Shown: one piece after another, positions 11,170 to 22,015 of the stretch | Numbering within the stretch: position 1 is the stretch's first letter | Layout: the number at the start of each line of letters is the position of its first letter | Assembly: GCA_002633025.1 (NCBI GenBank) | Contig: NMRB01000044.1 | Location: 468,871 to 532,870 of the forward strand | From: Notospermus geniculatus | Lineage: Eukaryota; Nemertea; Pilidiophora; Heteronemertea; Lineidae | Reading direction: 5' to 3' | DNA: 64,000 nucleotides | Notes under the pieces: model-generated | The model's database searches: none | The model's input: the letters and a program-made list of their open reading frames with translations, nothing else | What the model was told of the DNA's origin: nothing | Program-made: the position numbers and the translations under genes

Positions 11170-11220
11170 TATATAGCGCGTCGCTAGTCGTCTCGAAATT
11201 TACAATGAAGGTAAGGTAAG
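11170..11220 (+). promoter_or_regulatory. Promoter remnant without its signal-peptide exon
   Basis: A TATA-like tatata lies at 11170-11175 after gagctcgg, matching the stronger tatatata at 26483. In copy 2 it is followed by a signal-peptide exon. Here the sequence jumps from tttacaatgaa directly to ggtaaggtaagtac, so the exon body is deleted and the donor region is partly duplicated. Confidence 0.55.
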
Positions 11221-12416
11221 TACATGTTTGCCTTCATTTATTGTTCTTCATGGTTTCCATGCAGTTTCGTTTGCTCACTGCTGAAGTACATGTACATGTA
11301 AAAAGAATCGCCTCACTGCTCCTCAAACCGTAGCTTTTCCAAACTCTCTCAAAACTCTGATGAAAATGTTGCATTTTAAATGTAAACACAATGTGTGATG
11401 TGATCGAACACCACCCTGTCTGACGATAATTTACGATACCCAAACAATAGATAAACGTCGTCGTGTGGCCCAACCGGGCGCTTGCGAAACCTCCCTATTG
11501 CATCTTTCGGATGTCTCACTTTAACCGGCGTTTTCGTACTTTAAGTAAAGCAGGCCTAAAGGCACTTCTCAACGGGAGAGTTTTCTCGCAGAAGTTGGCT
11601 CACAACGGGCAATTCACCATTATTTGTTGGGACCAATGACATAAACAATTGCTCGCAGTTGAGTTGCCCATAGAGGGCCAACTTGCGCTCTCTCGTGGAG
11701 AGGCGCCTTAAGGGCAAGCCGTCGTTTGACATTTTCATATTGCTTGAATTGAGGCCATCTCCTCAAGGAAAGAACATGATGCGCGGCCCATGGAAGAATG
11801 GGCTCGGGCCTGTGTATCGGGAGGGACGAATTCATTGTCTTCGTTCACCAAAGCCACCGTTTAGTTTTGTGATTGCAAACACTATGTCAATGGTGACTTG
11901 CACTAGTGTACATCGCATACAAGTGTGCGAATGTTAAAGATTATTGCGTCATATTCTAAGGATTATTGGTGGTGGTTATGTCTGTCAACAGCTTGTTTCG
12001 CCAAATATAACCCATTACAATAGCTCCCTTGGCCAATCCTTAATGCCAAACCCTCTACACAGTGCAAAGACTGACCCCTGCCGGCGGTCAACGCGGCTGA
12101 CCTTGGCCTCCATTCGTACGGGCCCATTGTCTTTCAAATAAGATACGACGGGGTTTACATCCGAAAGACCACGGTCGAGAAGAACCACTGGCGTGGATGG
12201 CCGCCATTTTTGGAGGAATACTGTTTTTGCTCGCTCCGACTTTTCTGAAAAATATGTCCATTCTAAGGTAAGAAACAAGTTAGAAGTAGGAGCATAGACC
12301 CCCTAACTATCCCTGCTACACCCTGTGAGGCAAAGGCTGGTGTGTGTCCTATATTAGACCCTTTTAGGCGCAAATCTTTGGTTGTTTCTTGAGCGGTTGT
12401 GCCGAGGACATAACCA

Positions 12417-12678
12417 GTTGACACAATCACGCTGTACCGTGCTGTACATTCGCCTGTACAAAATGTAGGCCCAATTTTCAAAAACTTTTAACTTCTTTAA
12501 AAAACTTTTAATTGAAAAAAAATCGGCAATATTCATGTTGAACACACATAACTCGATATATTCAGGAAGAATTTTGGTTTTTTTTTCAATGCTGAATTTG
12601 TACACAATTCTGGAGAAAATGTCCCGGGAAAATGTATGTGGTCTCCACAGAATCACGGTACAGCGTGATTGTGTAGAC
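12417..12678. repeat. Intronic inverted repeat with co-varying arms, copy 1
   Basis: The arm gttgacacaatcacgctgta(ccgtg) at 12417-12441 pairs with 12654-12678 at 23 of 25 positions, with about 210 AT-rich bases between. In copy 2 the central pair is changed on both arms together. It lies in the first intron of the repeated-exon locus. Confidence 0.7.
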
Positions 12679-14456
12679 TGATAACGGGCTTCCCAAAAGT
12701 CAACTCCTCTGCCATTTTTCGAAACGGATGTTGGCAAACACCTCACCACATTCATTACTATTAGTTCTCTTCTTCCAGAACATGGGTGCGGTTTCCCTGC
12801 GATTATTTCGTCCATTTTTTGATGGAACCATCCTAGGATGCAGCCGGTGATGTTGCCAATTTCCAATCCACAATTCGATAGATGGTAAGTTGCTTCTTGC
12901 CTTCTTTGCAGAGAAGACTAAAACCTTCCCACACAGTCATTCAATATGAGCTTCTTTCTTCCAGGGTGAGGTTGTCCTCTCACTCAGTGCCATCCATTTG
13001 AAGATGAAACTGACCCCAGCAGATGCTGTTTGGTTTGACATCAACTTCTGACCAAAATTTGAACAAAGGTGAGTCTAACTGGGCATGCTTCCACTCCAAA
13101 CAAAAATTACCGTCACACAGGCATTTCATCTGAATTCCTTTCTTCCAGATCATGGTCGGTTGTTTCTGGACTGAATACCTGTACAAGACGATCTGCCGTG
13201 TCGCGACTTCCGGCCAGAATTTGACCGATGGTAAGTTGGTACCGGATGCTGGGCCTGGTTGCCATCAAGACCCAAAATACTCGTACACAGCCATTCCATC
13301 TGATTTCCTTTCTTTCAGATGGTTGATGAGGTCCTTTCACCAACTGACTGACGTCCACTGCGGGTGAAACTGTTCGGAGGGCATGCTGTCTGCCTTATTG
13401 CAACTTCCTGCCAGAATTTGACAATGGTGAGTAGCTTCCTGCTTTGTTTCAGCAGACGACCCAAAGAACTTCAAGCACTTTGCCTTTAACTCCTTTCTTT
13501 CCTTTCAGGCTGTTGGCGTTCTCTGTGCAATGAAACGCCATCCTTTTGAAGGATGAATCCGGAACTGTTCTGGATGATGTCACCAACTTCTAACCAGAGT
13601 CTGACTGATGGTAAGAAGCTTCCTGCCTTATTTCAGCAGATGACCCAAAGAACATCAGCAGCAGTCTCTACCTCCTATTCTTTTTTTCAGAATATGATTG
13701 CCGTTTTCTATGAACTGAATGTCGTCCATTTGAAGGAGGAACTGTCCTGGATGCTGTCGCGATGTTACCGACTTCCGACCAGAATCTGACTGATGGTAAG
13801 TGTCTTATGTTGATGGCTTTCTTTTAACAGACGACCAGAAAAACCTCATACACAGTCACTCTTTCCACTTCCCTTTCAGAAGATGGTTTCGGGCCTCTCT
13901 TCGTTCGACTCAATGCGGACATGAAAGTGAAACGCTCTCTGCTAGGTTGGCAACTGCTGAACAGCAACAACCGACGGTGAGTAACTTCCTGTGCGAGTCT
14001 GCTTGCCGTGACGTCCAGAAAAAGACCCCTTTCGAAAGTCTCGCCCAACGTAAAAGTGTACACAATCGGCATGTGCATTGCTGTGCACTGAGTGTACAGA
14101 CTGTCCCTGATTTTCGCAAGGGATCATTGCCTTCAACTGCTCTTCAGTGTACAATTTTGCTTTCCAGCTTCCCCAGGGAAAGGGCGGTGATCGTTCTAGT
14201 TGATGTCGAGCTCAGCTGCAGACGCCCTTTACGGCTGTAAGATGTTGATGTCATGTGGTTTCTAACGAGACACTTCGAAAATTCAAAGTCATTCACTTCT
14301 GGGATCTCTACGAGAAAGTACCTGAGGAAGGTCACGGTTGGATATCGACAATTCAAAGGATTACGCACCGTAACACGCTCGTGATGAAGAGCTTTTCAAA
14401 TCGATTTCGGACTACAATTAACGAAGGATTTTCTCAGTGGATTATAATTTCATTCA

Positions 14457-14462
14457 AATAAA
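14457..14462 (+). terminator. Possible poly(A) signal
   Basis: AATAAA followed about 50 bases later by gcgtgtgtgtgggggtgcg, a GT-rich downstream element. In copy 2 the hexamer is AATGAA. The alternative is that exon 8 is spliced at the gtgagt at 14479. Confidence 0.4.
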
Positions 14463-14604
14463 AGGTTATCATGTTCATGTGAGTAGAATTTGTTTTCCAT
14501 TGCGTGTGTGTGGGGGTGCGAGTGTTCTGTAGATCATGACGTCATGCATTTTCTAATGATGGCCGGAGTTCATGACTGGCCACCGGGTGGCGCTCGCGAT
14601 GACG

Positions 14605-14800
14605 CTCCAAATGCCGCGAGATCCTGCGAGGTCACGCGAGATCTCGGCGGCCATGATGGCATGCATCCAATTTCTTGAGAAAACGATTGGACTCAAGTGC
14701 ACACCACTTTTTGCAAACTTGTGATTCAATTTAGTTTTCTCTTTTCGCTTTTAATCCTTCGAGAGATCTCGCGCGAGGTCTCGTCGGCCATGTTGGATTG
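14605..14800 (+). promoter_or_regulatory. Two gcgagatc/ctcgcg blocks each followed by ggccatg
   Basis: Two CpG-rich blocks (14612-14659 and 14760-14795) contain words close to the TCTCGCGAGA core-promoter motif, each followed by ctcg(g/t)cggccatg(a/t)tgg, a YY1-like site. The arrangement is kept in copy 2 (30001-30190). It could be a second promoter for the exon at 15034. Inferred from motif content only. Confidence 0.3.
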
Positions 14801-15033
14801 TCTGCACAGTCTTGCAGACAAAGAACACTTGGTGCATTCGCGTGGTGATGATGATGATGTCGGTGTTGGACTTTGATGGCCTCATGAGGTCACATGTCAC
14901 GCATTTATTTTTATTTCCTTTATTTTTTTATTTGTTACATTTTTATTTATTTATTTTTTATTTTTTCTGTGTTTCGTTTTTCTTTTTGTGGATTTTGTAC
15001 ACTTATTTAGTCAGAAATTTTCTTTTTTTTCAG

Positions 15034-15534
15034 ATGCGATGACTTGGTGTTGGTCCGTTGTCAGTTGCCTCAGAAGATGGAATGAGTCGTCTGCTCATAA
15101 CTCGTACTCGTCTCTGACGTCTTTCGGAACGTTTCTCTACGTGATGGACTGCTGTTTGTCTCGTGTAGCCTACTCGTATCCCGGGACTCGTACTCCTAAA
15201 GTTGGAACGTTTCTTCACATTGATCGATGCTGCTGTTCGTCTCGTATACTGTTTTATTCGGAACGTTTCTCTACGCGATCGGTGCTGCTGTTCGTCTCGT
15301 GTACTCGTACTCTTCTTTCGGAACGTTTCTTCACAATGATCGATGCTGCTGTTCGTCTCTTAGACTCTTTATTCGGAACGTTTCTCAACGTGATCGGTGC
15401 TACTACGCTTGGACTATATGGACTTCGTCCACACTGACTAAAACATTTAATCTCAAGTCTGGACTCTCCTACGGCTTGGTAACTAAGCTTGTATTTCCCG
15501 CGGTGAAAAAGATCCCTCTGTTCGTGGAAATAAA
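15034..15534 (+). ncRNA. Exon with internal repeats, copy 1
   Basis: Acceptor tttttttcag precedes the sequence. The body contains several units built on ttcggaacgtttctctacg and gctgctgttcgtctcgt, about 65-75 bp each. It ends at gaaataaatgtgag, either a poly(A) signal (15529-15534) or a donor. The frame open in copy 2 is broken here by indels, so coding is doubtful. Confidence 0.4.
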
Positions 15535-15724
15535 TGTGAGTAGTGCATAGATTTACAACTTGTAGTGTTTTCCAAACTTCGGAAAGTGTTTAGGGCTAGA
15601 ATGTCCGTCCCATCGGAAGTGATGGAATGAGGTCCACACACAATGGAAGGAATATCAATCTCCTCATCAAGTTGTGATCAGGAATCTGTACAGAATGATG
15701 CTGAAAGTCTGTAAGAAGTCGGCT

Positions 15725-15810
15725 GTTGTCACCTCGTCTATAAATAGCAAGTGCCCCAAAAATGTAAAACACCTCTTTGACAGTTGCTTATTTATAGACG
15801 AGGTAACAAC
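15725..15810. repeat. Hairpin with 26-bp arms
   Basis: Arms gttgtcacctcgtctataaa... and ...tttatagacgaggtaacaac pair around a ~33-nt loop. In copy 2 part of the right arm is duplicated. Confidence 0.75.
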
Positions 15811-16029
15811 ACTTGTCTAGACTTTTAGCAACTAGGCGTAGACTTGTAATGTTCTACAAAATGTCTGTTTGTAGGGTTTCTGTTCAAACCAGATCAGTTG
15901 TACTATCAGTAAGTCTTTATCTCTGTAATCACTTCATGGTTGTAGAAGAACGATGTTTTTAATAAATATCATGATCGTAGTAAATATGTCTCCTTTTTAT
16001 CGTCCCCGATGCTAAAGCAATCCATATCT

Positions 16030-16345
16030 CAGTGGGACACCCTCAGAAGCCAGAAATCAGTTTCTGGCATCTGCAGGGTGTCCCTGATATGGACTGCATC
16101 GTTACCCCTGGTGGCCGAACATGGAACTACAGTGTAGTTCAGTGTTTGGCCGCTAGGGGCGCTGTTCGTGGTACATTTTTTACCACGGCGTGGGTGTGGC
16201 CCCTGGTGGCTGAACATCGAACTACGGGCTTCGTAGTTCCGTGTTCGGACACCAGGGGCCAGGCCCACTCCCCGTGGTGAAAAATGTACCACGAACAGCG
16301 CCCCTAGCGGCCGAATTAGGAACTAATAAAGAGCGCCCCTAGCGG
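16030..16345. repeat. Compound nested foldback, copy 1
   Basis: Three palindromes in a row. The first is a short hairpin (gggacaccct..agccagaaa / tttctggc..agggtgtccc). The second is 16106-16158, cccctggtggccgaacatgg against ttggccgctagggg. The third is a large one in which 16149-16188 pairs with 16272-16312 (gcgctgttcgtggtacattt) and encloses a further hairpin (16198-16260). It looks like elements inserted into each other. Confidence 0.75.
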
Positions 16346-16454
16346 GCGATCAAGGAACTAAAAGCGGGCAGGAGCCCTCCAGGAACGCTACAGGGGACCA
16401 CCCAGCACTCACGACGCCAAAATGTGGAAAAAGCAGTAAAAAGTCTATTTCCTC

Positions 16455-16528
16455 CAGGAGTCGAACCCCTCACCTTACAGCCCTCTTGCTTGGTGGCCCA
16501 GCACTCTATCCACTGAGCCACCGAGGGC
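16455..16528 (-). repeat. tRNA-like SINE head, copy 1
   Basis: On the minus strand: gccctcggtggctcagtgga then tagagtgctggg carries an RNA polymerase III A box (tggctcagtgga), and ggttcgactcc is a B box. The arms do not close into a good cloverleaf, and the acceptor stem lacks its partner, so I read it as a tRNA-derived SINE rather than a functional tRNA gene. Confidence 0.7.
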
Positions 16529-17007
16529 TTCACACCAGTAACAGTATCGAGGTTCCTCTTATAGTCTCGGGGTATATTTTAGGTCTATTTTTTCCTTCTT
16601 AAACGTTTTAAAATTTCCTGGCCCAAGGTATGGCCTGTCAAATCCATACGCTGATCGGTCAGACTCGGAATCAAACTCTGATGTTCAATCATCTGACAAC
16701 TGACTCCTCCGTCTCATTCTCTTCGCCAGTCTGCGAATTAAACTCCACATTTTTCTCCAAGTTCGAACTTCACATTCCCGATGCATTTTTCTTTCAAAGG
16801 CGCTTAGCCAACTTGTGACTCTTCCATCTTCTTCCCCTCGGATCGGAGCGGGCACGCTGGACTTGACTTCAAAGATGACCAGGTTTTTGTCGGCCTGTCT
16901 TTTGTTGACGACGGTCGACCAGTCATCTTGGCATCCAATCTGCATATTTTAATGGCGCGCATCCAATCGGACGGCGCCATTCAGCAGATGTTCGTCCTAC
17001 ATCCATA

Positions 17008-17232
17008 GGTAATCAGTGGTTCTCAGCTCTCGCTCTCTACGTCACATGCGATAACGTAGGGAGCGAGCGTTGATGACAACGCCCGATTACCTCAGGATGT
17101 CACGCGATACCACCAAATTAGACTTCTTCACGTCTCTACCGCTTCCACTCCCGTGACGCTCACGGGTGTTGAGGCGGCATGTAGAGACGGGAACCAGTCA
17201 AACGAAGAATCCAATGGACCAATTGGATTCTT
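17008..17232. repeat. Three adjacent hairpins
   Basis: The hairpins are ggtaatc..cgattacc (17008-17092, with ctctacgt/acgtaggg inside), cgtctctaccgc..gcggcatgtagagacg (17131-17189), and gaagaatccaat..attggattcttc (17203-17232). All three are kept in copy 2 (32431-32653). Confidence 0.65.
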
Positions 17233-17606
17233 CCTCGTGAATTGTGTTGCCATGGTCACAGGTCTGACCATGACGTAAAGATTACAAAAAGATGTAAGTT
17301 ATTTTTAACAAAACGTACCGTAACACTATTTATTACATTTTAAACTTAAGAATCAATGTATACATTTTACACAGCGTTTTTCACATTAACAGCGAGGCAT
17401 TTTCTCACATCGTCATCTCGACGGGGACATGTTCGATAGAAGTAATCGCTGACCTCCACACTAGAGTGCACTCGCTCCTACATGACCCAGCTATTACTTC
17501 TGTCAAACATCATCAGTCGTGTTTGAGGGCAAGTTGAGATGTTGGCTGCGCTAGACAAGGCCTAAGCTGCATCCTGCCTTTTACTCGGTCTCGGAGGGCA
17601 GAAATA

Positions 17607-18020
17607 GCGAGGTTTAGCACCTTTCCGACTCCAACTCCAACTCCGACTTCAACTACGAGAATGAATTGCAGTAAGCTGTGGACATCCTTGATAAAAATGA
17701 TTTAATAGACGATTGCAAATCGTAAAATGCCATAACTTAAAGGCAGGAAAATTTGGCCTTATACATGTAAATCGGAAGTGCGGATAAATAATGAATATTG
17801 AAGTCGTAATCCTACTCGTTACGACTTGAAACACGAGTATAATATTTGTGATTTATGTGCACTTCCGATTACGAGTCAAAATTATTCTGCCACAAAGTTA
17901 TGATATTTTAGGATTTGCAAACGCCTATCAAATCGTTTTTATCAAGGTGGTCGACAGCGGACTGCTATTCATTCTCGTAGTTGTAGTCGGAGTCGGAGTC
18001 GGAAAGGTGCTAAACCTCGC
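17607..18020. mobile_element. Foldback MITE, TA target, copy 1
   Basis: About 414 bp whose two halves are inverted copies (gcgaggtttagcacctttcc ... and its complement at the other end). Flanked by TA. The TA target suggests a Tc1/mariner-like origin. The arms carry ctccaact/gtcggagt short tandem repeats that differ in number between the 15-kb copies. Confidence 0.8.
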
Positions 18021-18214
18021 TAATAAAGTATGGCCGTTGACTCCCGGCGTTGACTGCGGTACAAATTCAGCTTGACAGGTTGTGGCCTACATGTAATTCG
18101 GCCTAAGAACACAACAGGAGCAACATAACAATTTGCTGGAGGCAGTTGTAGGCTGACATATATGTCACGGGTCTACCAACAATTTCTCAAGCAGTAGAAA
18201 TGTTCTATTCCAAC

Positions 18215-18980
18215 AGCGATCCACGAGCAGTCCAAGCAGACGATGTAACGCCAAAGTTCGCTAAACACTTCAAAGTCACAAACGTTCCGTTCCATATTTG
18301 CGCATCAAAGCACCCTACTCAAATGTTTTTGTTGGTGACACAATTAGTCCAAACGCGAAAGATGACCGTAGGCTACGTCAGCGCGGCCATTTTGTGCGAA
18401 TGCGGCCATTTTGTATGAACGCGGCCATTTTGTACGAATGCGGCCATTTTGTATAAATGTCACATGGTTGCCGAAGCTGTCACGTGTTCCCTGACTTGTC
18501 CATTAGCGTCCAACGGAAGAAATGTTTGGCACGGGGAAAGTTCAGCTATCACGATTTTGTCCAAGCAGTAAGATACAAGAAAAGCGTCAAAGGATTGTTT
18601 ATCCATTTCGAAGACAGTAACGTTCCCAATAGAGCACCGTACTTCAACGTTTTTGTTGCCAAATCGCAAGTAGGATGGCGGCCATTTTGTATGAAAATCA
18701 CATGATTTCCGAAGCGGTCGATGGCTTCCGAGGCAACCGCATGAGTCTCCGAATTTTCCCGAAGTGTAGCCGAGGAAGTATGGTTTTAATACGGCGAAAG
18801 TTCAGCTACCACACGAATAGTCCAAGCAGACGACACAATGTCAAAAGTTCGTTTAATCCATTCCCAACAATAACGTTCCAAATCATAGCACCGCAGTCCA
18901 TTTGTATTGCAAATCGCACGAAGGTTGGCGGCCATTTTGTATGGAAGCCGCATATTTCCGAAGCAGTCACATGGTCGCCG
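18215..18980. repeat. Nested tandem repeats with gcggccattttgt words, copy 1
   Basis: Three diverged units of roughly 250 bp begin near gtccaagcag. Within them 18381-18455 is a tight run of four ~18-bp repeats of gcggccattttgt(a/g)ygaa. Shorter repeats of acatggt(c/t)gccgaagc follow. The word gccattttg fits the YY1 core. Confidence 0.65.
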
Positions 18981-19274
18981 AAGCCACCGCATGACCTCCG
19001 AACCCGTCACTCGGTTTCCGAAGCTAGGTGTCGTTGTTGATAAGGCCACGTTTGATCGCGCACCGTATTGAACAGGCCCGCATTTCTGAAAGTAGAAACA
19101 TTGCAAGACGAGGTTTTAACACCGTCATGAACGTTCACATTAATTGATCTTTCGGTCGAGAATGAGAAACGATGAACTAAGTACCGGCTATAAGTGTGCT
19201 GTGAGCAAAAAATCCATCGCCGCATGCAAGTAGCCAAGTTTTGAAAAGCCCCCGAAACGCCATTTCCATTTTAA

Positions 19275-20190
19275 TAATGAAATGGTCCATGGACCATGTG
19301 CTCACCGGGAACAGTCTAATGACAGAGGGATGAGCAATCTGGGTCAAGTCATTCCCGAGTAGGACTTTGATGATTTGGGGGGCCACCTGGCGGCCATATT
19401 GGATGTCCGATCGGGCCGGAACTTCACATGCACAAAGGTCATCTGCAGGGGGCCACATAGCACATTGGAGCGCTTTGGTCAAGTCGTCCCTGAGTTACAG
19501 CACTTTGATGATTTTCGGGTTACACCACCTGGTGGCCATATTGGATGTTCGATCAGGCCGAAACTTCACAAATAGCAAATTGGAGCACATTGGGTTACGT
19601 CGTTCCTGAGTTACAGCACCTTGATGATTTTTTGGTTACACCACCTGGTGGCCATGTTGGAAGTCAAATCAGGCCGAAATTCGACATGCATGTAAAGGTC
19701 ATATAGAGGGACATAAATATCAAATTTGAGCACTCTACGTCAAGTCGTTCCTGAGTAATAGCAGTTTAATTGATTTTCAGGTTACGCCACCTGGCGGCCA
19801 TATTGGATGTCCAATCGGACCGAAACTTGGTATTTTTAAAGGTACCCCTCCAATGCATGTTTATGCAAGATATGAAGTCGCTTGGTGAAATAACGACAAA
19901 CTGTGGCAGGTTCGTCACTTTTGTCGAACTTTGACCTCTGTGACCTTGAAAAGTAGGTCAAATCAAAAACCCGTTATATATGTTATGTATCCTTATTAGA
20001 TACACCTATGATAAACATTTGGAGAAGATCTAGTCATTACTTCAGGAGTTATTGCACTTTTTGTGTTTTCGGTTTCTGCCACCTGGTGGCCAAGCTAAGA
20101 GTCGAATCGGACCGAAACTTGGTGTCATGGGTCATCTGACCTAGGGGTATATATGTACCAAGTTTCAGCTCAATAGCTCACCCCGGTGAG
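19275..20190. mobile_element. Insertion present only in copy 1 (TTAA flanks)
   Basis: 916 bp flanked by TTAA, with a near-empty site in copy 2 (34880-34883). Internally it has repeats of about 115-145 bp, each with a ccacctgg(t/c)ggcc core. The right end matches the reverse complement of 60757-61062. No ORF; non-autonomous. Confidence 0.7.
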
Positions 20191-20256
20191 TTAAAAATGA
20201 GTGCCGAACAAAAGGGTCAGACGTCCCGGATGTCATTTCGGGGGCATTTTTACCGT

Positions 20257-20303
20257 ACCTTTTTTACCTATACCTTTTTTACCTGTACCTTTTTTACCTA
20301 CAT
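20257..20303. repeat. taccttttttacc minisatellite, copy 1 only
   Basis: Three tandem copies of about 17 bp (taccttttttacctg). They are absent from the aligned place in copy 2 (34935). Confidence 0.7.
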
Positions 20304-20627
20304 TCTGCGAAAACTCATCCCATCTCGGCGTCAGCACTCATCGTGACAGCAGGTGTGATAAAAATCTAATGTCCCCACCCGCCTGATATCCCCCTGCATT
20401 GTTTGGTCTTGGTGCCGCTTAATCCGTAAATGTATTGTTGGGGGACATCACATATCGGGGGACCTCAGATTCTACTACACCGGTATGTTGAAACAGTTTC
20501 CAAAAATCTTCAAAAAAGATGGCGGCCGCTAATTTCGCAAACTGTGTATTGGGACCTGAGACGGACCAGGAGACGAGATGAGCAGTGAGAGGGCCAAGAG
20601 TGATCGTTTATCGTGAATAACCGCCTT

Positions 20628-20660
20628 ATGGAATCCTATTTGGACCCGCTGGGAACAAAG
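20628..20660 (+). CDS. Candidate short first coding exon, copy 1
   Basis: ATG in the context gccttATGG opens 11 codons (MESYLDPLGTK) and ends at AAG|gtaggt. A YY1-type site, aagatggcggccgc, lies at 20516-20529, as in many animal housekeeping promoters. Copy 2 has one synonymous change (tcc/tct) and one G-to-A residue change and keeps the donor. Downstream exons are cut off here by the duplication junction at 20740. Confidence 0.35.
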
Positions 20661-20740
20661 GTAGGTTAACAAGGTCACTGTTTGTCCATTTGATTATGCT
20701 GAGATGAAATATCTTCGTGACTTACCGGATTAAATTGAAA

Positions 20741-20774
20741 TCCAAATGAGTGTATATTCAAGCTCCGGTGGCTG
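20741..20774 (-). pseudogene. Gene 4, 34-bp stub of the long exon
   Basis: Only the first 11 codons (QPPELEYTLK) of the gene 2 long exon were carried over the duplication breakpoint. The PAN exon at 21710-22015 therefore has no partner exon, and gene 4 cannot make the full protein. Confidence 0.8.
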
Positions 20775-21709
20775 CTTGTGAATGCACATGTAGATGTAAA
20801 TGATTGTATTGGAATGAGATATGATGTAGGCTGCACGTCTAAGTGCACAATCAAATATTCTCATTCTATTGCTAATTTCTTCTTTTTCCTAATTTCTGGA
20901 AGATGCACATCTCATCACCCGCCATTCACACAAGAAACATAATATTATATTAATAAAAATAATAATATTCTGTAGACGCTACAAATTTATTCGAGGTGAC
21001 TATCAAACATGCACTGCCCCAAACTTCTTCTCATGCACACTGATCAACTGGCACGCATTACATGTATCAGCAAGCTCACACAAACAATGTACACGTACAT
21101 GTACATGTAATATTTAAAGTGCTTAAGTGCTACAAAAGACTATTGGAACAGCAGCGATTCTTTTCTTAATTCACGGACAAATTGAGGGGCGAAAGGAATC
21201 CCAATCATTCAAGGGTTTTAAGCACACTCCTCCACAGCATGTAAAATGCTTAGGAATGGACCATGAACCCCTGGTTGGTCAGGACCGAGCATATAGTCTA
21301 TCTCCTTTGGCACTTTTGCCAGCAATTTTCAAGTCTATCACAAAATATTGCTGACTTATGTGCAAGAGAAATAGTAACCAGGCCACCACAGCACTCTTTG
21401 GCACACCACTATGCGCATTTTGGTATTTCCTGGCCTTATAGGAGCTGGACGTCCAAGTTGTAAACACTCACTCACTGGTTCTCTATCCACGCGACGCCTG
21501 CGGTGCTGCCACCTATTGTCGGTGATATGTACTGACGTGAATATCGTGAGTGAGTTGCATCGGACCGGGAACCAGTCTGACGATCACGGGGCGTTACTGG
21601 TGCTGCCACCTGCACGAAGGTATAAAACTAGTTTGCCGACCATGTTTGTAAACAAACCAGCTTGTTTACAACTTCGGCGTCTAACTCCTTTAAGTCATCT
21701 GGGCTTTAC

Positions 21710-22015
21710 CTTTTTCTCAAACATGATCCATCCTTCTCTAGTCAACACTTCATCTTCTTCCACACAGCTTCCTTTCTTCTGGCTCAGCTGACAAACACCT
21801 TTTAGCAAAAAGGCATTCCACATAACACAGTTTCTCCTCGAAAAGCAACTAAAGGCGCATTCTATTAATGAAAGGCCAATTTGAACCGTCCCTAAGTTTG
21901 GTTTCAAAAGGTATTTGTTCTTAATCTCAGCGTGCTTGTAGGTAACACCATTAATAACTATAGTGGTCATTTTCGTCTTCAGCAGCTTACTGTTATCAAC
22001 CACCTTTATTCCGGT
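21710..22015 (-). CDS. Gene 4, PAN/apple-like exon (orphan)
   Basis: 102 codons open, almost identical to gene 2 at 7353-7664, with two codons fewer before the PAN core. The core LSLIECAFSCFSRRNC and GWIMFEKK are intact; acceptor and donor AAG|gtaaag are kept. Its long exon is only a stub at 20741-20774. Confidence 0.7.

Larger units (their letters stand above)
12240..14480 (+). ncRNA. Multi-exon locus of repeated short exons, copy 1
   Basis: Candidate first exon 12240-12267: a pyrimidine start (cttttctg) and donor CTAAG|gtaaga, 35-40 bp downstream of gccgccatttttgg. Then come eight exons with good acceptors and donors: 12779-12884, 12965-13068, 13149-13230, 13319-13426, 13509-13610, 13691-13795, 13880-13976 and 14168 to about 14478. 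Introns are mostly ~80-90 nt. Most of the exons and introns are related to one another; exons end in variants of cagaatctgactgatg|gtaag. All three frames are blocked in several exons, and indels against copy 2 are not multiples of three, while splice sites are kept. This favours a long noncoding RNA or a spliced pseudogene. AATAAA at 14457, followed by a GT-rich stretch, may end it. No box C/D pair was found in the introns. Confidence 0.5.
5563..20740. repeat. 15-kb tandem duplication, copy 1
   Basis: Repeated in direct order at 20741-35398. By eye the copies are very similar over long stretches, for example 9588-10453 against 24920-25785, with small indels throughout. Copy 1 alone has 5948-7034 and the element at 19275-20190. 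It lacks the match to 23218-24270 (single N at 8929 there) and about 150 bp around the signal-peptide exon. The left limit falls inside the long exon of gene 2. Confidence 0.85.

Noticed and set aside
12354-12866. 170-codon minus-strand frame
   Set aside because: It overlaps the intronic inverted repeat and an exon of the plus-strand locus, has no domain, and is broken in copy 2.
12779-14478. Intron-encoded box C/D or H/ACA snoRNAs in the repeated-exon locus
   Set aside because: The short introns lack a TGATGA/CTGA pair or an ACA tail. atgatgt...ctga words occur in exons but without a terminal stem.
16455-16528. Functional tRNA gene
   Set aside because: A and B boxes are good, but the acceptor and anticodon stems do not close; a SINE head fits better.
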